In this document: positions 62,393-64,000 of the stretch, piece after piece
Numbering within the stretch: the first letter of the stretch is position 1
How the letters are laid out: every line of letters begins with the position of its first letter
NCBI RefSeq assembly: GCF_018860805.1
Contig: NZ_JAHKQR010000003.1
Location: forward strand, 496,001 to 560,000
DNA length: 64,000 nucleotides
Source of the DNA: Aestuariibacter sp. A3R04
GTDB taxonomy: Bacteria > Pseudomonadota > Gammaproteobacteria > Enterobacterales > Alteromonadaceae
Reading direction: 5' to 3'
Notes under the pieces: model-generated
What the model was told of the DNA's origin: nothing
What the model saw: the letters and a program-made list of their open reading frames with translations, nothing else
Databases searched by the model: none
Position numbers and translations under genes: made by a program

Positions 62393-62427
62393 TAAAAAAA
62401 AGCTGGCTGCCTGTAAAGGCAGCCTAG
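62393..62427 (-). terminator. Intrinsic terminator of the hydroxylase copy 2 gene
   Basis: On the minus strand GGCTGCCT-TTAC-AGGCAGCC, extended by a GCT/AGC-like base, is followed by a run of T (positions 62401 down to 62393). Confidence 0.9.
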
Positions 62428-62477
62428 CCAGGTCGATGAATTAAATTGGCTGCCTTGGAACAGCTTTACCCGATTAG

Positions 62478-63551
62478 CTACAAATTCTTGAGACGTTCGT
62501 CAGAATAGAGAGCCAGCATGAGTTGGTCTTTGATAGAAAGGCGAACACCTTTACCTGCGCCAAGTGATCCCACCTCAGCATCGCCACAATAAGTGCCGAA
62601 GAGGCGATCCCAGAAAATGATGTCACAACCATAGTTGGAATCTGCCTGACGGCGCTCGAGTGCATGGTGACAATGATGTTGCTGTGCGGTAGCAAAGAAC
62701 CAGTCCCATACAGGCATTGAAACCATCGGTAAGTTTGCATGGTTAAATTTACCATTCCACATGCCGAAGGCTGCTGAAACGATAAATACTTCATCACTTG
62801 CACCCATCAAAGCCAGAGCTACTGGCGTGCCTAGGCCAAGAGCAAGATACTCAAACGGATGAGTACGGTTACCGCGAATGGCACTCATTTTGGTCAGGTG
62901 ATGATGCGTTGCATGCATACGCCAAAAGAAAAGAGACTCGTGCTGAATCCGGTGCAGCCAATAGTAAACGAAGCTGGACACGAATCTGATACACAGCGCG
63001 GCACCAATCAGCCCGACGACGGTAGTAGGTTGAAATTCGATCTGCAGCGGAGACATATCACGAAGCGCCTGGAATCCATCAGATACTGGCGTGCGATACA
63101 GGTCAGAAATGAGAGGCGCCCAAAGCAGACCACCCGAAGCCATCCAAAATACGTCTTCTAACATTTCGTCGGGCTTAAGTAGCCAGGACTTTTTCTTGGC
63201 CCAAATACGCTCGGCTATCAGCAGAAGAGGTGTGGAAGAGACTGCAACAACCAGTGTCCACACGCGGTAGTACTCCCCCCCCCATTCGTTTACTAAAATG
63301 GCGGCAGCCAAAAGCATTGAACCAAGCACCAGCACCGGCTGGGGCAGCGCCCAAAGAATTGCCTTCCTGTCCCATTTCACTTTACTACCTTCGGTTATAA
63401 CACCTTCTTCGGTGCGGACTATTGGATGGCCGGAGGGGCTCGTTTCGGACGATGTGCTGTTCACCGAGTCAACCGGGTTAGCCGTATTGAGAGAGTTAAC
63501 CGTATCAAGAGGGTTAACTGTATCAAGAGGGTCTATGAGTTGATCTGTCAT
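62478..63551 (-). CDS. Fatty acid hydroxylase/sterol desaturase-family membrane protein, copy 2
   Basis: Paralogue of the protein at 47227-48183, with di-iron His motifs HRIQH, HATHH and HHCHH and several membrane helices. It is 357 aa; the extra length is an N-terminal tail of about 45 residues that contains a six-residue repeat (PLDTVN, SLNTAN, PVDSVN). That tail is encoded by three 18-bp tandem repeats (63475-63528). A run of nine C (nine G in the coding strand, 63275-63283) lies inside the reading frame. Lipid hydroxylation is likely; substrate unknown. The upstream neighbour on this strand is a pilin-like gene. Confidence 0.88.
   Translation of the reverse strand: MTDQLIDPLDTVNPLDTVNSLNTANPVDSVNSTSSETSPSGHPIVRTEEGVITEGSKVKWDRKAILWALPQPVLVLGSMLLAAAILVNEWGGEYYRVWTLVVAVSSTPLLLIAERIWAKKKSWLLKPDEMLEDVFWMASGGLLWAPLISDLYRTPVSDGFQALRDMSPLQIEFQPTTVVGLIGAALCIRFVSSFVYYWLHRIQHESLFFWRMHATHHHLTKMSAIRGNRTHPFEYLALGLGTPVALALMGASDEVFIVSAAFGMWNGKFNHANLPMVSMPVWDWFFATAQQHHCHHALERRQADSNYGCDIIFWDRLFGTYCGDAEVGSLGAGKGVRLSIKDQLMLALYSDERLKNL
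63475..63528 (-). repeat. Three 18-bp tandem repeats in the hydroxylase gene
   Basis: Units GGGTTAGCCGTATTGAGA, GAGTTAACCGTATCAAGA and GGGTTAACTGTATCAAGA follow one another head to tail. Each encodes six residues of the form xLDTVN, so copy-number changes keep the frame. Confidence 0.9.
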
Positions 63552-63622
63552 TAATCTTGCTCCTGAACTTTTTGGCTGATGGTTAAGAAAAACCTATTAA
63601 TCGTGAATTGCGTTGCAGCAAT

Positions 63623-64000
63623 CTAACATGCTTTTTTCCTGCGACAGGTGCCAGTGACTGTCCACTCAACTTCTCCATTCTCGACCTCTGGGTTGAGAAT
63701 ATATGTCACCCCATCCAGGTCGGAGTCGTCGTTCATCCATGTCGCGATAATCTGGCCATCGATGACGGAAATGCCATGGGTTTCTTTAGAAACAAGGACC
63801 TCATCAGGAAGCCCTTCCTTGCCGCTATCGAGTGAATCCGGATCGACAAAGCTCTTCGATAAGAGGGCATCCTCTACCTTTTCCTGGATTGGCTTAGCCA
63901 TATTTACCAGCTCTTTATAACGAAACCGAATGTTCAGATCATCGTAACGGTCAACATTTCGCATCAGATAGATGATAACTATTGCCACCACAACTCCCGC
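63623..64000 (-). CDS. Pilin-like protein, C-terminal part (runs off the window)
   Basis: The frame is open to the right edge (codons AGVVVAIVIIYL before the first Met). The visible N-terminal part is a hydrophobic helix followed by RYDDLNIRFRYKELVNMAKP and IQEKVEDALL. This resembles type IV major pilins, where YQDYTIRARVSELVN follows the helix. The C-terminal half has ISVIDGQIIATWMNDD and VEWTVTGTC, as in pilin globular domains. The leader and methylation site are outside the window. Not the usual strong pilin, so a minor pilin or diverged copy is likely. Confidence 0.6.
   Translation of the reverse strand, partial: AGVVVAIVIIYLMRNVDRYDDLNIRFRYKELVNMAKPIQEKVEDALLSKSFVDPDSLDSGKEGLPDEVLVSKETHGISVIDGQIIATWMNDDSDLDGVTYILNPEVENGEVEWTVTGTCRRKKAC

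Overview
This window looks like a chromosomal segment of a marine gammaproteobacterium, most likely from the Alteromonadaceae. The evidence is the pdhR-aceE-aceF-lpd block, the ygfB-pepP-ubiH-ubiI-gcvTHP block with 6S RNA beside it, many outer-membrane and envelope genes, and chromosomal-type attC sites. The assignment rests on gene order and protein resemblance, not on a database search.

Layout. 1-7.6 kb: end of a membrane protein (probably ampE), the regulator PdhR with its own operator, and the pyruvate dehydrogenase complex. 7.6-17.3 kb: a LysR regulator divergent from an RND efflux pump, then SIMPL, DUF1289, HDOD and two tandem DUF481 genes. 17.3-24 kb, minus strand: serA, rpiA, fau, a GAF-hybrid kinase, a nucleoside hydrolase, ribokinase and 6S RNA. 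24-35.2 kb: ygfB, pepP, ubiH, ubiI, a porin, a LysR regulator, gcvT, gcvH and gcvP.

35.4-43.2 kb is an accessory island. It is an array of integron gene cassettes with recognisable attC sites and no integrase in view. One attC is split into two matching halves by about 3.6 kb of DNA carrying an intact IS110-family transposase, an IS110 remnant, a PEP-CTERM gene and a truncated IS10-like element. A decayed Fic-family gene lies at the right edge. The cassettes encode a DinB-like protein, a two-helix membrane protein, a trypsin-like protein, a uracil-DNA-glycosylase-like protein, a small membrane protein and a frameshifted gene.

43.2-64 kb is a guanidine locus. Two guanidine-I (ykkC) riboswitches lie at about 48.74 and 52.34 kb. 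Each sits behind a perfectly spaced sigma-54 type promoter and a conserved upstream motif about 100 bp further up. The second controls the expected guanidine pathway: ABC transporter, two carboxyguanidine deiminase subunits (UAAP1/UAAP2), biotin-dependent guanidine carboxylase and allophanate hydrolase. The first controls a less expected operon: a HupE/UreJ-like membrane protein, a secreted metallo-beta-lactamase-fold protein with all metal ligands, and a secreted paralogue that has lost nearly all of them. A response regulator, a hybrid kinase, a secreted lipoprotein with a GNAT-like domain, and two paralogous fatty-acid-hydroxylase genes flank these operons. The HupE/MBL/pseudo-MBL operon under guanidine and nitrogen control is the best candidate here for an undescribed system.
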